Shown here piece after piece: positions 26,651 through 35,476 of a stretch of 50,963 bases of DNA (positions are counted from its first letter, which is position 1; every line of letters begins with the position of its first letter). The DNA lies in assembly GCA_035946615.1 (NCBI GenBank), contig DASYZB010000047.1, positions 1 through 50,963 on the forward strand, written 5' to 3'. The stretch comes from Verrucomicrobiia bacterium. GTDB lineage: Bacteria; Verrucomicrobiota; Verrucomicrobiia; Limisphaerales; UBA8199. Made by a program: the position numbers and the translations under genes. The notes beneath the pieces are model-generated. The model was not told the DNA's origin. It saw only the letters and a list, made by a program, of their open reading frames with translations, and did not search any database.

Positions 26651-27856
26651 ATGAAAAGCGGCGCGTTAAGAATCCTGCTGGTCGAAGACAGCCCGTCGGA
26701 TGCGGTGCTTTTGCAGGAGAGCCTTATGCAAAATGAATTGGGCAACTTTCACTTTACCCATGCCGAGACCCTCGCCGAAGGCATCAAACAGCTCTGCTCC
26801 CGCTCCTTCGACCTGCTGATGCTGGATTTATCGCTGCCCGACAGCGCCGGCTCGGATACCTTCCTCCGGGCGCGCGCCGCGGCGCCCCAAGTGCCGATTG
26901 TTGTTTTGACTTCCGTGGAAGACGAGGCCGTAGGGTTGGAGGCCGTCAAGGGCGGGGTGCAGGAATACCTCATCAAAGGCCAGGCCTACGGGCGGCAGAC
27001 CGCCCGCTCGATTCGATATGCCATCGAGCGCAAACGAGCCGAAGAGGCCCTGAAACAGGCCGAAGCGGCCCTGCAACGCGAAAAGGATCAGTTGGAAGAG
27101 CGGGTGCAGCAGCGCACAGCTCAATTGTCCCAAGCCAACCAGGCACTCCAAGCCGAAATCCTCCAGCGGCAGCGGGCCGAAAAAGGCCACCGGCAGGTTT
27201 TGCGCCGCCTATCACAAGCCCAGGAGACCGAGCGCGGGCGCATCTCGCGGGAACTGCACGACCGGCTAGGCCAGGACCTGACTGCCCTCAAGCTGGGCCT
27301 TCAAATCCTCCGCAAACAAGGTCCCTTCTCTGGCGCCGTCCAAGAAAGCATCAGTAAGCTCGAAGGACTCGCCCGGGGCCTGATGCGCGATATTCATCGG
27401 CTCGCCTGGGAATTGCGGCCTCCCGCTCTGGACGATCTCGGCCTGGAATTGGCTTTGCGACGCTATGCCACCGAATGGTCCGAGGCCAGCGAAATCCCAA
27501 TTGATTTTCACAGCGCCGGCTTGGAAGGCTGCCGGTTGCCTCCTGAATTTGAGACCACTCTATACCGGGTGGCGCAGGAAGCCCTCACCAACGTGTTGCG
27601 GCATGCAGAGGCAAAGCGGGTCAGCGTCTTGCTCGAGCGGCGAGCGTCCGGTGTGTCGCTCATCCTTGAAGATGATGGCTTGGGATTTGATTGCGAAGCC
27701 TTGATGCGCGCGCCTGCAGCGCGGGGAAAGCTCGGGCTTTTGGGCATGCAAGAGCGGCTTAAACTTCTGGGAGGGTCATTTGAGATTGAGTCGGCCCCAG
27801 GCACTGGGGCCACCCTCTTCGCCCGCATCCCGCTGGACGAGGCGTCCGCAGGCTGA
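26651..27856 (+). CDS. Receiver-fused NarL-family histidine kinase
   Basis: 401 residues. An N-terminal receiver domain (about 7-125, LLVEDSPSDAVL, phospho-acceptor D59 in LLMLDLSLPDS, LTSVEDE) is followed by a coiled coil (about 130-185) and a HisKA_3 dimerisation domain with H203 in RISRELHDRLGQDL. The C-terminal ATPase domain has VAQEALTNVLRHA and LEDDGLGFD. There is no membrane span, so input comes through phosphorylation of the receiver, probably from the upstream kinase via the Rcp-like protein. The NarL-type regulator follows 36 bases downstream and is its likely target. The 100-base gap before it has no gene. Confidence 0.93.
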   Translation: MKSGALRILLVEDSPSDAVLLQESLMQNELGNFHFTHAETLAEGIKQLCSRSFDLLMLDLSLPDSAGSDTFLRARAAAPQVPIVVLTSVEDEAVGLEAVKGGVQEYLIKGQAYGRQTARSIRYAIERKRAEEALKQAEAALQREKDQLEERVQQRTAQLSQANQALQAEILQRQRAEKGHRQVLRRLSQAQETERGRISRELHDRLGQDLTALKLGLQILRKQGPFSGAVQESISKLEGLARGLMRDIHRLAWELRPPALDDLGLELALRRYATEWSEASEIPIDFHSAGLEGCRLPPEFETTLYRVAQEALTNVLRHAEAKRVSVLLERRASGVSLILEDDGLGFDCEALMRAPAARGKLGLLGMQERLKLLGGSFEIESAPGTGATLFARIPLDEASAG

Positions 27857-27892
27857 ACCACGGCACAAACGAAATTAGAGCATGGCACCGCG

Positions 27893-28570
27893 ATGAAAAC
27901 CCGGAAATTGCGCATCGTCCTGGCAGACGACCACCAGATGCTGCGGGATGGGTTGCGCTTACTCATCGACAGCCAACACGACATGCACGTCATCGGCGAG
28001 GCCGCCAACGGGCGCGAGGCGCTGGACCGGGCGCGCCAGCTTAAGCCCGACGTGATGGTGATGGACCTGTCGATGCCCGAACTCAATGGACTCCAGGTCA
28101 CCGAACGACTCAAGGCGGAATTACCCGAGCTGAAAATCATTGCCCTGACGGCCCACGAAGACGAGAGCTACTTGACCGAGTTGTGCAAAGCCGGGGCAGT
28201 GGGATATGTGCTCAAACGCTCGGCTGGCGAGGAGTTGATCCAGGCAATCGGCACTGTTGCCAAGGGCGGCGTGCACTTTGAACCGACACTGGCGGCTAAA
28301 GCTTTGGCCAAGCAAATCGGCGGGGCGAATCCGGGCCGTGATTCGGCCGGAGCGGCCCTGAGCGAGCGTGAAAGAGAAGTGCTGCTGCGCCTGGCCTGGG
28401 GTTACAGCAACAAGGAAATAGCCGGCGAGTTGGGCCTGAGCGTCAAAACCGTCGAAACTTACAAACTCCGTATTACCGAGAAGCTCGGTTTGCACAGCCG
28501 GACCGATATGGTTCATTACGCCTTGCGCAAAGGCTGGATGAGCGAAAACTCCTCGTCCCCCGGAAAATAG
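27893..28570 (+). CDS. NarL/FixJ-type response regulator
   Basis: 225 residues. Receiver domain about 5-125 with D12-D13 (VLADDHQMLRDG), phospho-acceptor D58 (VMVMDLSMPELNG) and Lys in GYVLKRSAGEE. A LuxR-type helix-turn-helix follows (about 155-215): LSEREREVLLRLAWGYSNKE and GLSVKTVETYKLRITEKLGL. It binds DNA when phosphorylated and is the transcriptional output of the four-gene cluster. It pairs naturally with the HisKA_3 kinase just upstream. Target genes are unknown; the downstream SRPBCC gene 104 bases away is a candidate. Confidence 0.94.
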   Translation: MKTRKLRIVLADDHQMLRDGLRLLIDSQHDMHVIGEAANGREALDRARQLKPDVMVMDLSMPELNGLQVTERLKAELPELKIIALTAHEDESYLTELCKAGAVGYVLKRSAGEELIQAIGTVAKGGVHFEPTLAAKALAKQIGGANPGRDSAGAALSEREREVLLRLAWGYSNKEIAGELGLSVKTVETYKLRITEKLGLHSRTDMVHYALRKGWMSENSSSPGK

Positions 28571-28674
28571 GCGTCTTCTTCCATCCGCCTTTCTCGCACG
28601 TTGCAACAATCCGCTGGGTCAAAACCCCATAGTTTGATCCGGCGCCGGGCTTAAGTTGAAATGAGAGGAGTTTT

Positions 28675-29181
28675 ATGAAAACAATCGAGAAGACCATCGA
28701 AATCAAGGCCCCCCTAAATGAGGTTTATAATCAATGGACGCAGTTTGAGACTTTTCCGGCTTTTATGGAGGGGGTCGAAGCGGTGAGACAAATTGACGAG
28801 AAGCACCTGCATTGGGTCGCGAATGTCGCTGGAAAGAAAAGGGAATGGGATGCGGAGATTGTCGAGCAGGTCCCCGATCAACGCATTGCCTGGCGCAGCC
28901 TCACTGGCGCCCCGAACGCAGGCACTGTGAATTTCCGCCCTAAAGACCACCAGCACACTCTGGTCACCCTGCAAATGAACTACCAACCCGAAGGCGCCGC
29001 CGAGAACGTGGGCGATTCCCTCGGCCTGCTCTCGCGTCGAGTCGAAGGCGATCTGAACCGCTTTCGCGATTTTATTCAGCACCGCACGACGGCCACGGGC
29101 GGCTGGCGCGGCGAAATTAAGGGGCCCAAAATCAAACCCCGGTCCGATTATGGCACCAGCGGCAAAAGCGGTCTGCCGTAA
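28675..29181 (+). CDS. SRPBCC family (polyketide cyclase/dehydrase-like) protein
   Basis: 168 residues with a strong GAGAGGAG SD. It opens MKTIEKTIEIKAPLNEVYNQ, followed by WTQFETFPAFMEGVEAVRQI, the helix-grip opening of the START/SRPBCC fold, and continues with WDAEIVEQVPDQRIAWRS. Such proteins bind hydrophobic ligands in a central cavity; in many bacteria stand-alone members of this subfamily are stress-associated and of unknown ligand. No signal peptide. The C-terminal tail is Gly/Lys-rich. It is 43 bases upstream of a DUF2892-type membrane protein on the same strand and probably co-transcribed. Confidence 0.85.
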   Translation: MKTIEKTIEIKAPLNEVYNQWTQFETFPAFMEGVEAVRQIDEKHLHWVANVAGKKREWDAEIVEQVPDQRIAWRSLTGAPNAGTVNFRPKDHQHTLVTLQMNYQPEGAAENVGDSLGLLSRRVEGDLNRFRDFIQHRTTATGGWRGEIKGPKIKPRSDYGTSGKSGLP

Positions 29182-29223
29182 CATTGAGTTTCAACGAAAA
29201 GTATTGAATAAAGAGGAGACAAT

Positions 29224-29709
29224 ATGGCTTTAAAGCTTATGAGCGATTCCTCGGCGCCCAAGGAGGACCGTGTCCGGGCTCAGACTTGCGAGGCGCTAAA
29301 CCGGAAGCTGGACATCGAAATGGAACGGCGGCTGCGCTTTTACTCGTATCAAGATGAACAGGCGATTTCGGAACGAATAGCCGAGTTGGACCGCGAGTGG
29401 GATATTGAACGTGTGTTGGAAACCAACGCTGCGTCTTTGGCATTATTGGGCATGCTCCTGGGCGCAACCCGCAGCCGGCGCTGGTTCCTCTTGCCCTTCA
29501 TCGTCTCGGGGTTTTTGCTGCAGCACGCTATCCAGGGATGGTGCCCGCCAGTGCCGATTCTCCGCAGACTCGGTGTGCGGACTCGACTCGAAATTGAGCA
29601 GGAACGCTATGCTCTGAAGCTCCTGCGCGGCGACTTCGAGGGGGTCGAACGCCAAGAGGCCACAGGCGCCCCCAACACGGCGCATTTGACCGAGGCGCTG
29701 CGGTCATGA
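29224..29709 (+). CDS. DUF2892/YgaP-type membrane protein
   Basis: 161 residues with an AGAGGAG SD. The N-terminal 60 residues are charged and helical. Then comes VLETNAASLALLGMLLGATR and a second hydrophobic stretch (FLLPFIVSGFLLQHAIQG) followed by WCPPVPILRRLGVRTRLEIE, the signature of the membrane domain found at the C-terminus of YgaP rhodanese proteins (DUF2892). There is no rhodanese domain here. Two membrane spans are predicted in the inner membrane. Its partner is probably the SRPBCC protein upstream. Function not established. Confidence 0.82.
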   Translation: MALKLMSDSSAPKEDRVRAQTCEALNRKLDIEMERRLRFYSYQDEQAISERIAELDREWDIERVLETNAASLALLGMLLGATRSRRWFLLPFIVSGFLLQHAIQGWCPPVPILRRLGVRTRLEIEQERYALKLLRGDFEGVERQEATGAPNTAHLTEALRS

Positions 29710-29880
29710 GATGCCCGGAGTATTTGCAGGGGCCATTTCGATAGCCGGCGCGCGGTTGTAGAGGGCGTTGCGCACGGTTTCCAGCAGGTGCTCCTAGGTT
29801 TGCCCCTGGAAAGCTGAATCCATAGTGAAACGCGCCTCGGACCTGGCTTGGGGCGGAGCCTCGTCGAAAAGTTCCGCCGC
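29704..29880 (-). pseudogene. Unrecognised gene remnant with an in-frame stop
   Basis: A minus-strand frame different from the receptor remnant reads FDEAPPQARSEARFTMDSA, a TAG at 29794-29796, then EHLLETVRNALYNRAPAIEM and a further 9 residues to TGA at 29704. The residues after the TAG look protein-like, as the C-terminus of a small protein. It lies between the DUF2892 gene and the TonB receptor remnant and may be the end of another gene brought there by deletion. Confidence 0.3.
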
Positions 29881-29888
29881 CACAACCG

Positions 29889-30545
29889 CTCGTCGGTCGC
29901 CGAGTCGCGCGCGTCCGCATAGGTGTAACTGACGCGTCCTTGCCAACCGCCGCCCCAGTTTGCGTCCAACTCAACCTCGCCTCCTTTGGAGGTGGCGGCC
30001 GCCACATTGCCGAAAACGACATTGCTCGCCGAATCGGTCTTGAAGTTGATTAAATCGTTAATGTCTTCGTAAAAAATCGTCGAGGTCATGCGAACGCGAC
30101 GCTCATCGACCACCTCAAGACGCGAATCGTTAAACACGGCCCCATAAGCGGCTGTTGGCAGGTGTTTGGTCCGTTCCATGTAAGCCCCCTCGAGGGTGAA
30201 ATCCCCATAACTCACCGACGCGAAACCGCTTCCTAACCGGGTCCCGTCAGCATCTTGGGCGACGCCATTGTTGACAACGGCGAACTCCGGATAAAACAGC
30301 GTATCATGGCCGCCGCTATCGTAGTAGGTGCCCGAGAGCGCCAGTTCGAGCCCGCTCTTAAACTTGTTTCCGTAGGTCAGGCGTCCGCTGTAGGTATCAT
30401 AACTGGCATAAGCCCCGGAGACCTCTGCCCCATGAACATCCCGGCCCCGTCGCGTGATCACGTCGATCACCGCAAAAAAGGCATTGTTCCCATACAGCGA
30501 TGAGCCGGGGCCGCGGATGACCTCGACCCGGTCGATCAAATCCAC
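29889..30545 (-). pseudogene. Decayed TonB-dependent receptor
   Basis: The frame starts inside the plug domain: MDLIDRVEVIRGPGSSLYGN, then NAFFAVIDVITRRG, the end of a TonB-receptor plug. It runs into barrel strands and then jumps from RLEVVDERRVRM directly to TSTIFYEDINDLINF, a much later barrel position, so several hundred residues appear deleted. After YTYADARDSATDER the frame continues as non-barrel sequence into the unrelated remnant at 29704-29880. No N-terminal signal peptide, TonB box or first half of the plug is encoded upstream. Originally it would have imported a siderophore, vitamin or oligosaccharide. Not functional as it stands. Confidence 0.82.
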
Positions 30546-30661
30546 ATGAGACAGTTTTCCCTAAGTTCGCCTGGCCAACCCGATGAAGAGCAGCCGCTAA
30601 GCCAAGCTGATAAGAATTTAAGGGTGATAAGAATTAGGAATAACTTAAAGGAGGCGAATCC

Positions 30662-30796
30662 ATGCTCAACTCGGGCGACCCGCTAATGGAGGCGAAATCG
30701 CAAAAGAAAGTCAAGGGGAAAAACGCTATTCCAGGTTTCCGATTCTGCCTGGATGGCTTATGTTCAGGCCATGTGAACGCTCCTCTGTCGGCGTAA
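30662..30796 (+). CDS. Possible 44-residue peptide gene
   Basis: The ATG at 30662 has a strong AAAGGAGG sequence 7 bases upstream and opens MLNSGDPLMEAKSQKKVKGK, ending in LSA. No signal peptide or membrane span. The residues are not obviously a known family. An 11-base direct repeat (TGATAAGAATT, starting at 30609 and 30625) lies just upstream. The good ribosome-binding site is the only strong support; it may be a relic of a longer gene. Confidence 0.3.
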   Translation: MLNSGDPLMEAKSQKKVKGKNAIPGFRFCLDGLCSGHVNAPLSA

Positions 30797-30850
30797 TTGA
30801 ACTTTGGCCTGTTTTTACATTGAACCGCTTTTACCCGCAATCCTCCCGCG

Positions 30851-33445
30851 ATGTCTGTTTCACCCTTAGCCGAACTGGCAGCCCTCAACCAGGTTGCCAT
30901 TCCCGACCTGTGGCAGCAGCAGGCCGTCAGCGCCCTGCGCGAAGGCCATGACGTCGTCGTCCAGGCCCCCACCGGCTCCGGCAAAACCCTCATCTTCGAG
31001 CTATGGTCGAACCAAGGCAAAAATCGGGGCCAGGCAATTTACACTGTCCCTACTCGGGCCCTTGCGAATGACAAACTGGCCGAGTGGCGCGCCCGAGGTT
31101 GGAATGTGGGAATTACGACCGGGGATTTGGCGGAAAACCTCGATGCTCCGGTGCTGGTTGCCACGCTGGAAACCCAAAAGAACCGCTTGATCCAGGGAGA
31201 CGGCCCTTCTCTTTTGGTGGTGGATGAATACCAGATGTTGGGCGATTCAGACCGCGGCCTGAATTATGAATTGGCGCTCGCCTTGGCCCCGCCTCAAACG
31301 CAACTGTTGCTGCTCAGCGGCAGCGTCTCCAATCCCCAGGACGTCGTCAAATGGCTTGGACGTCTCGGGCGCAAGGCCGTTCTGATTCGGCATGAGCAGC
31401 GCCCGGTACCGCTCGAGGAAGTGGATGCCCATAACCTCAGTTACTATGTGCCTGCCGAAATCCGTGGTTACTGGCCGAGGCTCATCGCCAAGGCCCTCGC
31501 TGAAGACCTCGGGCCGGTCTTGATCTTCGCCCCACGCCGCCAGGCCGCAGAGGCCATGGCCGCCGACCTCGCACGGCAATTGCCTATCCCCAATCCGCTC
31601 CAATTGAGCACCGACCAAAAGGTCCTGCTCGGCGAGCATCTCTCAAAGCTCCTAAAAAGCCGGATTGCCTGCCATCATAGCGGCCTGAGCTACGGCGCGC
31701 GCGCGGGGGTCATCGAGCCTCTGGCCAAGGCGGGCCAACTTCGGGTCGTCGTTGCCACCATGGGCTTGGCGGCTGGCATCAATTTTTCCCTCCGCAGCGT
31801 TGCCATGGCCGGCGACTCCTATCGCCGCGAGGCCATCGAGCAGCCGTTGCGGCCCGACGAGATGATGCAGATGTTTGGCCGGGCAGGCCGCCGCGGGTTG
31901 GATGAAACCGGGTTTGTCATTATCACCGCCAACCAATTGCGGCTGCTCGACGCGCATCCGGGCCATCTGTCCCGCAGCGGCGCAGTTGATTGGGGCGCGC
32001 TCCTGGGTGTCATGACCGCCGCTGCGCATCGGCGCCGCGATCCTTTTGCCGAGGCGGTTCGGGTCCAGGAACGGCTCTTCACGACAAAACCCATCGTTCT
32101 TGGGGTCGAGGAATCACTCCACCACCCCAATGTCCCTTGCGGCCTGCACACGGACCCCGAGCGCGCCCGGCATGTTCGCAAACGCGTCCGCGAAATGCGC
32201 AACAGCGCCGGCCAATGGGAGACCATGGGTGAATTTGTGGCCAGGCCGTTGCGCGAAATTTTTGCGCACGAAGACCTGCTCGGGATGCAAGCAAAAGACG
32301 ACGGACCTCCTCTCGATGGCTGGCCAGACTCAACCCATCCTCCGGATGGCGTTCGGCCCACAGCCCATCACGCCCCTCATGCCGAGCCTCCTCGGCTACA
32401 CCCTCGGCTTGTGCCCGTTTTATCCGTGCCTCAAGCCCTGGAAAAGGCCGGCGTCGGAACGCTTTGTGTCCTTTCCGACGGCCCGCGAGAAAAAATCTTT
32501 GGCCGGGCGCTGACGGTGGCCGATCGCCTGGGCGCGGAGCGCGTGCTCATTGCCAAATGGATACGGCGCCTGACCAATTGGAATGGCCGCCAGGCCGCGC
32601 TGTCGGTTTGGGAGCAACAAATCGCCCCACTGGTCGAACAACGGCTGGCAGAGCAGAAAACGCCTCTCGTCCGGTTCACCAATAACGGCCATCAGATTTT
32701 AGCCCAGGTGAGCATCGCCGAACTGACCACGCGCGTCCCGGTAGATTCCCACGGCATTGCCTTGTGGCATCCGCTAACGCGGGAAGTGTTGCCCTGCGAT
32801 TGCGCGCAATGCTCGCTCGTGCCGATTTGCAAGCAATTGTCCACCGCCACCGGCACTGCAATGCTATGGCGCAGATTGAGCCTGGTCGATGTGGAGGGCG
32901 CCCCGACCCTTCGCGGGCAAATCGTGAGCTTCTTCTCTCAAGGCGACGGCCTGGCTATCGCAGCGGCCCTCGAAGATGAGACCTACCCGCTGGACGAACT
33001 CATCTATGATGTCGCCAACCTCGATGCCGGGTTCCGCTTTTGCGGCGAGGATAACCGCTGGGGTGGCCGGCTGGCGGTCGTTTGCCATGGGAAATACGGA
33101 CTGCAATCCATTCCCGGTTACCTCGAAAACGGGGTGCCGCCCAAATACGGCGCCGGCGCAGAGCAGGTGGTGGCGTCCGTCCACAGAAATCCGTTGACCA
33201 AGCAGACCTGGATAACCGACCTCCTGGGGCCGGGCGACATTGACCGCGTGATTATCGAATGGCGCAGCCTCCTGAGGCAGATTGCCCATTCGCCCCCCCT
33301 GGACTGGCCGCGCTGGCAATCGTTGCAGGCGATGGCCAGGGCTATTTTGAATGAAACCGAATCCCCCACCCTCACCAACCTGCCGCCCCTCGAGTATCAC
33401 CAGACCCGGCGCGTGGACCACCGCCTCATCCTCCGGCGGCATTAA
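30851..33445 (+). CDS. Superfamily 2 Ski2-like DEAD/DEAH helicase with a Cys cluster
   Basis: 864 residues. Motif I is APTGSGKT at 39-46, motif II is DEYQ at 125-128, motif III is LSGSVSNP, and the C-terminal RecA domain has VVVATMGLAAGINF and motif VI QMFGRAGRRGLDETG. The Q-containing DEYQ box and GRAGRRG place it near Ski2/Suv3-type RNA or DNA helicases. Beyond about residue 420 the protein has no recognised domain but contains C649-D-C651-A-Q-C654-x5-C660 (CxCx2Cx5C), a possible zinc or iron-sulfur site. No nuclease or defence partner adjoins. Substrate unknown; a role in RNA turnover or DNA repair is inference. Confidence 0.88.
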   Translation: MSVSPLAELAALNQVAIPDLWQQQAVSALREGHDVVVQAPTGSGKTLIFELWSNQGKNRGQAIYTVPTRALANDKLAEWRARGWNVGITTGDLAENLDAPVLVATLETQKNRLIQGDGPSLLVVDEYQMLGDSDRGLNYELALALAPPQTQLLLLSGSVSNPQDVVKWLGRLGRKAVLIRHEQRPVPLEEVDAHNLSYYVPAEIRGYWPRLIAKALAEDLGPVLIFAPRRQAAEAMAADLARQLPIPNPLQLSTDQKVLLGEHLSKLLKSRIACHHSGLSYGARAGVIEPLAKAGQLRVVVATMGLAAGINFSLRSVAMAGDSYRREAIEQPLRPDEMMQMFGRAGRRGLDETGFVIITANQLRLLDAHPGHLSRSGAVDWGALLGVMTAAAHRRRDPFAEAVRVQERLFTTKPIVLGVEESLHHPNVPCGLHTDPERARHVRKRVREMRNSAGQWETMGEFVARPLREIFAHEDLLGMQAKDDGPPLDGWPDSTHPPDGVRPTAHHAPHAEPPRLHPRLVPVLSVPQALEKAGVGTLCVLSDGPREKIFGRALTVADRLGAERVLIAKWIRRLTNWNGRQAALSVWEQQIAPLVEQRLAEQKTPLVRFTNNGHQILAQVSIAELTTRVPVDSHGIALWHPLTREVLPCDCAQCSLVPICKQLSTATGTAMLWRRLSLVDVEGAPTLRGQIVSFFSQGDGLAIAAALEDETYPLDELIYDVANLDAGFRFCGEDNRWGGRLAVVCHGKYGLQSIPGYLENGVPPKYGAGAEQVVASVHRNPLTKQTWITDLLGPGDIDRVIIEWRSLLRQIAHSPPLDWPRWQSLQAMARAILNETESPTLTNLPPLEYHQTRRVDHRLILRRH

Positions 33446-33745
33446 TCTTTGTCCACCTTTAGTTGGCATTATGAGCATCGAAAATTTTTGCGGCGGCACC
33501 GGGTGAACCTAGCAAAGGCGTGGGAAGAAGTTTTTCTAACCTTGGATAGCCCCGGATAGGCGCAGACAGGCACGGAAGAAGGGTAGGACGGCAGCCTCCT
33601 GTTTATCGGCCGGCTCGTTGATCCCGTTTCGTGAGGATGCAGTCGAAATGGACAGGGTTGAGGGCACCTGATGTTACGGAACGCCCCTGAACGTTTGTTC
33701 GATTGCAGGCTGAGGTTTCCTTCCGCAGAATTGCCGCGCGGAACA
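33446..33745 (+). other. Intergenic spacer, no gene seen
   Basis: About 300 bases between the helicase and the orphan response regulator. No convincing coding frame, RNA gene or consensus promoter was found. The stretch near 33540-33570 (CTTGGATAGCCCCGGATAGG) resembles short imperfect direct repeats. Confidence 0.4.
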
Positions 33746-34372
33746 ATGGCCATCCGAGTTTGCATCGTGGAAGACGATTTAGGGACGCGCGAGAGCCTCA
33801 GCGAATTGCTGGGGCGCTCGGCGGCTTTGCGGTGCGTCGGCGCTCATCCAAACGCGGAAGAGGCCTTGCTGCAAATCCCCATCGAACATCCCGATGTGGT
33901 TCTGATGGACATCAACCTGCCCGGCATGAGCGGGATTGAATGCGTTCGGCGGCTCAAAGAGCATTTGCCCAAAACGCAGGTCCTGATGCTCACCACCTAT
34001 GAAGAAAGCGACCTGATTTTCGACTCCTTGCGCAACGGGGCCAGCGGCTATTTGCTCAAGAACCTGCCGCCCGTGGAACTCATCCAGGCTGTCGAGCAGG
34101 TCCACGCGGGCGGCGCGCCGATGTCGATGCCCATCGCGCGCAAGGTCGTTAATCATTTCCACCAAATCAAGCGGCCAGGGTCCGCGGCGGAGCAACTCAC
34201 CAAACGCGAGAAAGAAATCCTGGCCCTTTTGGCCAAGGGTTTTTTGTATAAGGAGATTGCCGACCAATTAGGGATCAGCTTAAGCACCGTGCGGGCGCAT
34301 TTGCACGCCGTTTACGAGAAGCTCCACGTCCAGTCCCGGACCCAAGCGGTGGTCAAATTCCTGGATAGGTGA
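33746..34372 (+). CDS. Orphan NarL/LuxR-type response regulator
   Basis: 208 residues from the ATG at 33746 (MAIRVCIVEDDLGTRESL); longer upstream starts exist but do not encode receiver sequence. Receiver domain with E9-D10-D11, phospho-acceptor D55 (VVLMDINLPGMSG), Thr in VLMLTTYEES and Lys in GYLLKNLPPVEL. LuxR-type HTH at about 143-205: LTKREKEILALLAKGFLYKE and LGISLSTVRAHLHAVYEKL. No kinase gene adjoins, so the cognate kinase must be elsewhere or in the cluster at 23828-28570, though that cluster has its own regulator. Confidence 0.92.
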   Translation: MAIRVCIVEDDLGTRESLSELLGRSAALRCVGAHPNAEEALLQIPIEHPDVVLMDINLPGMSGIECVRRLKEHLPKTQVLMLTTYEESDLIFDSLRNGASGYLLKNLPPVELIQAVEQVHAGGAPMSMPIARKVVNHFHQIKRPGSAAEQLTKREKEILALLAKGFLYKEIADQLGISLSTVRAHLHAVYEKLHVQSRTQAVVKFLDR

Positions 34373-34615
34373 CACTGCTGGCCAAGGCAAGTCGCAACTT
34401 GGAAGCGGCACGATGCGATTCACCTAAGAAACCAGATGAAGAAGCGGCTTTCGTTAAGGCCATCGAACTGGGCGCCCGCCGCCCTGGACCCACATCAGCC
34501 CCATAGGCGCCCCATTGGCCCCCCTCGGTCTGGCCGGTTTCACGAACGGGTCTAAACCGCCAAAGCGTCAGTTGTTAGGCACGATTTGTGCATGAGGAGG
34601 AACTGCAAAGATGCC

Positions 34616-35284
34616 ATGCACTTAGATGTACGTAATTCTTCCTCGACGGGAGCCTCTCCGCAAATCCTGCTGGACGGCCTGCCCATTTCCTTGCCACCCC
34701 AGCGCCATTCGCTTGCAGCCATTCGGTCGTTTCTCGAGACTATGGCCTACGAACAGCAGCGGATTCTCTATTCCCTGCGGGTTGATGGACGGCCAGTGAG
34801 CCTGGCTGAGCCTCTCCTGAGCCATAAACCCTTCGGGCGAGTCGAGGGGCAATCGATTGATTTAGCGCAAATGCCGCTCCAGCTTGTTAAGATCGCCCGC
34901 CGCCAAACGGCTCAAGCGCTCAAGCAAGTCCTCACCGCAGTGGCCCTGGTGCTCATCAATGATGCCCGAAAAGCCCGTGAATACTGGTGGAATCTGACTC
35001 AAGACCTCAAGCAACCTCTGCTGACCTTGAGCTTCATGCCCGATACCAGCCCTGCCGCCCTCAATGGCAGCGCCTCCCTGACACAGTTGCGCAAATGGCA
35101 ACTCCAACAGTTGGCGGCCATTATCAAGGATGTGGACCAGACCTGCTGGGCAGAGGACTCGACGGCCTTAGCCAATGCGCTTGAAACCCGTGTGTTACCC
35201 TGGCTTGCTGGGCTCAAGGACTCCCTCGAACTGTGGCATGAGACACTCTCGATAGCCCCGGCCCCGGCTTGCCAAAGCACCTGA
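34616..35284 (+). CDS. Hypothetical protein, unrecognised
   Basis: 222 residues from the ATG at 34616; in-frame ATG 34592 and TTG 34586 are alternatives, and AGGAGG at 34594-34599 is too far from 34616 to decide. The protein is soluble, with a short N-terminal part containing ILLDGLPISLPPQRHSLAAI and ILYSLRVDGRPV, then long predicted helices (VKIARRQTAQALKQVLTAVA). No signal peptide, membrane span or catalytic motif was recognised. It follows the orphan response regulator on the same strand after about 240 bases. Confidence 0.6.
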   Translation: MHLDVRNSSSTGASPQILLDGLPISLPPQRHSLAAIRSFLETMAYEQQRILYSLRVDGRPVSLAEPLLSHKPFGRVEGQSIDLAQMPLQLVKIARRQTAQALKQVLTAVALVLINDARKAREYWWNLTQDLKQPLLTLSFMPDTSPAALNGSASLTQLRKWQLQQLAAIIKDVDQTCWAEDSTALANALETRVLPWLAGLKDSLELWHETLSIAPAPACQST

Positions 35285-35476
35285 TCCCGGGCCAACCACA
35301 GCGCTTATCCGGGAGGACCCGCGGCGAGGTCCAAAGTCCGCCTTTGTGAAGGGCTTGCAGGGAAGATGAGGCCTCGCGCAGCTCGTCCTTCCGCAGTGTC
35401 CTGCAACTGGACAGCCTGTCCAGCTTTCCGGCTTGCAAACCTATTATGCATTCCTATGTTGCACGGACGGACTAAA

